A DNA stretch of 33,332 nucleotides, from NCBI GenBank assembly GCA_019236695.1, contig JAFAIN010000125.1:1-33332 (forward strand), written 5' to 3'. Each line of letters opens with the position of its first letter. Position 1 is the stretch's first letter. Shown here in pieces: positions 32,447 through 33,332 of this stretch. The notes under the pieces were generated by a model. The model searched no databases, was not told the origin of the DNA, and saw nothing but the letters and a program-made list of their open reading frames with translations. Source of the stretch: Acidobacteriota bacterium (GTDB taxonomy: Bacteria; Acidobacteriota; Terriglobia; Terriglobales; Acidobacteriaceae). The position numbers and the translations under genes were made by a program.

Positions 32447-33328
32447 ATGAACCCACTTACGGGCAATTCCTGCCCCAAGGTCACAATTCCTTCCATTCAG
32501 GAAAAGAAGCAGCGCCGCGAGGCGATTACCTGTCTCACGGCCTATGACTACGCCACCGCTCGCCTGGTGGACGAAGCGGGAATCGACATGGTGCTCGTCG
32601 GCGACTCGCTCGCCATGGTTGTGCTCGGCCATGACACCACGCTGCCGGTGACGATGGATGAAATGCTGCACCACACCCGGGCGGCACGCCGCGCGGTTCG
32701 GCGCGCGCTCCTGGTTGCGGATATGCCGTACGCCAGCTACCACGTCAGCATGGAGGAAGCCATACGCAATGCGGCCCGGTTCGTGAAGGAAGCCGGAGCT
32801 GAGGCGGTGAAGGTGGAAGGTGGGGAAAAACGCGCCGTGCTGGTGGAACGACTGCTCGAGGCCGAAATACCCGTCGTGGGCCACATCGGCCTGACGCCCC
32901 AGTCCGTTCATCGCTTCGGCGGCTTCAAGGTGCAGGGAAAGTCGCTGGCCGCAATCGAACAACTGATGCGCGACGCCGCTGCGTTGGAAGGCTCAGGCGC
33001 TTTTGCACTGGTGCTCGAGGGCATTCCGCGCGAAGTCGCCGCCATGGTCACGCGCCATGTGGGAATTCCGACGATCGGTATTGGAGCCGGACCCGACTGC
33101 GACGGTCAGGTGCTGGTGCTGCACGATCTGCTTGGGCTTGGGTTCCAGCCGCCGGCGAAGTTCGTCCGGCAGTATGCCAATCTTCGCGGCATCATCGGGG
33201 CGGCGGTGGCAAACTTCAGGGGCGACGTGGAAGCCCGTACATTTCCGGCTGAGAGCGAGAGCTATCATCTGCCCCCCGAGACAGTGCACGAATTGCAGGA
33301 TCTGGCTGCGCGCGGCAGCGTCCGATGA
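32447..33328 (+). CDS. panB: 3-methyl-2-oxobutanoate hydroxymethyltransferase
   Basis: This 293-residue enzyme adds a hydroxymethyl group from methylene-tetrahydrofolate to 2-oxoisovalerate, making ketopantoate for pantothenate and CoA. Hallmarks are ITCLTAYDYATARLVDEAGIDMVLVGDSLAMVVLGHDTTLPVTMDEML, LLVADMPYASY, EAVKVEGG, PVVGHIGLTPQSVHRFGGFKVQG, ALVLEGIP and IPTIGIGAGPDCDGQVLVLHDLLGL. The metal and substrate residues D and E lie in the GDSLAM, DMPY and KVEGG segments, and the length is normal. The ATG at 32447 has GGAG upstream; the longer frame from 32282 is not supported. It is complete, ending four bases before the window edge. panC and panD may follow outside. Confidence 0.97.
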   Translation: MNPLTGNSCPKVTIPSIQEKKQRREAITCLTAYDYATARLVDEAGIDMVLVGDSLAMVVLGHDTTLPVTMDEMLHHTRAARRAVRRALLVADMPYASYHVSMEEAIRNAARFVKEAGAEAVKVEGGEKRAVLVERLLEAEIPVVGHIGLTPQSVHRFGGFKVQGKSLAAIEQLMRDAAALEGSGAFALVLEGIPREVAAMVTRHVGIPTIGIGAGPDCDGQVLVLHDLLGLGFQPPAKFVRQYANLRGIIGAAVANFRGDVEARTFPAESESYHLPPETVHELQDLAARGSVR

Positions 33329-33332
33329 TTCT

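Overview
The window is G+C-rich chromosomal DNA that looks like an Acidobacteriota genome (Terriglobia/Koribacter-like). This is an inference. It rests on the gene mix: a Ser/Thr kinase fused to TolB-like and TPR domains, an EXORDIUM-like secreted protein, a YpdA-type flavoprotein, an archaeal/actinobacterial-style inositol-phosphate synthase, an exported M1 peptidase, and intergenic 'TCGAAATG' and heptamer repeats. No 16S or other marker gene is present to prove it. I see no prophage, integrase, transposase or CRISPR array.

Layout. 1-2.9 kb: the 3' end of a DegT-type sugar aminotransferase, two tandem YdcF/DUF218 membrane proteins and a secreted EXORDIUM/PHI-1-like protein. 3.0-8.3 kb: a YpdA-like reductase, a large kinase-TolB-TPR signalling protein, an ErpA/IscA iron-sulfur carrier with clear promoter and terminator, a small membrane protein and tRNA-Leu(UAG). 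8.4-10.2 kb: an NCS2 nucleobase-permease relative whose C-terminus is an anti-sigma-factor-like GHKL ATPase domain; this is the most unusual gene in the window. 10.4-12.6 kb: a pseudopilin-like protein, a GspC/PilP-like protein and a small exported protein, transcribed together. 12.7-15.6 kb: inositol-3-phosphate synthase, a DedA protein and two small convergent genes. 15.7-20.6 kb: a Tat-exported class V aminotransferase, pyruvate phosphate dikinase, and a VapBC pair whose antitoxin is frameshifted in a G tract. 20.7-22.0 kb: type III pantothenate kinase and an orphan STAS (anti-anti-sigma) protein. 22.2-28.1 kb: a pstSCAB phosphate-uptake operon behind an 11-bp-periodic Pho-box-like repeat, then an exported phosphoesterase. 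28.2-33.3 kb: biotin-protein ligase, a zinc-ribbon protein, an exported M1 peptidase and ketopantoate hydroxymethyltransferase (panB).

Themes. Phosphate acquisition is the clearest functional unit: pstSCAB plus a secreted phosphoesterase. Two CoA-pathway genes (coaX, panB) flank it at a distance. Regulation by partner-switching domains appears twice, in the permease-borne ATPase domain and in the orphan STAS protein. Many very long ORFs lie antisense and codon-aligned to real genes; I treat them as codon-bias artefacts.
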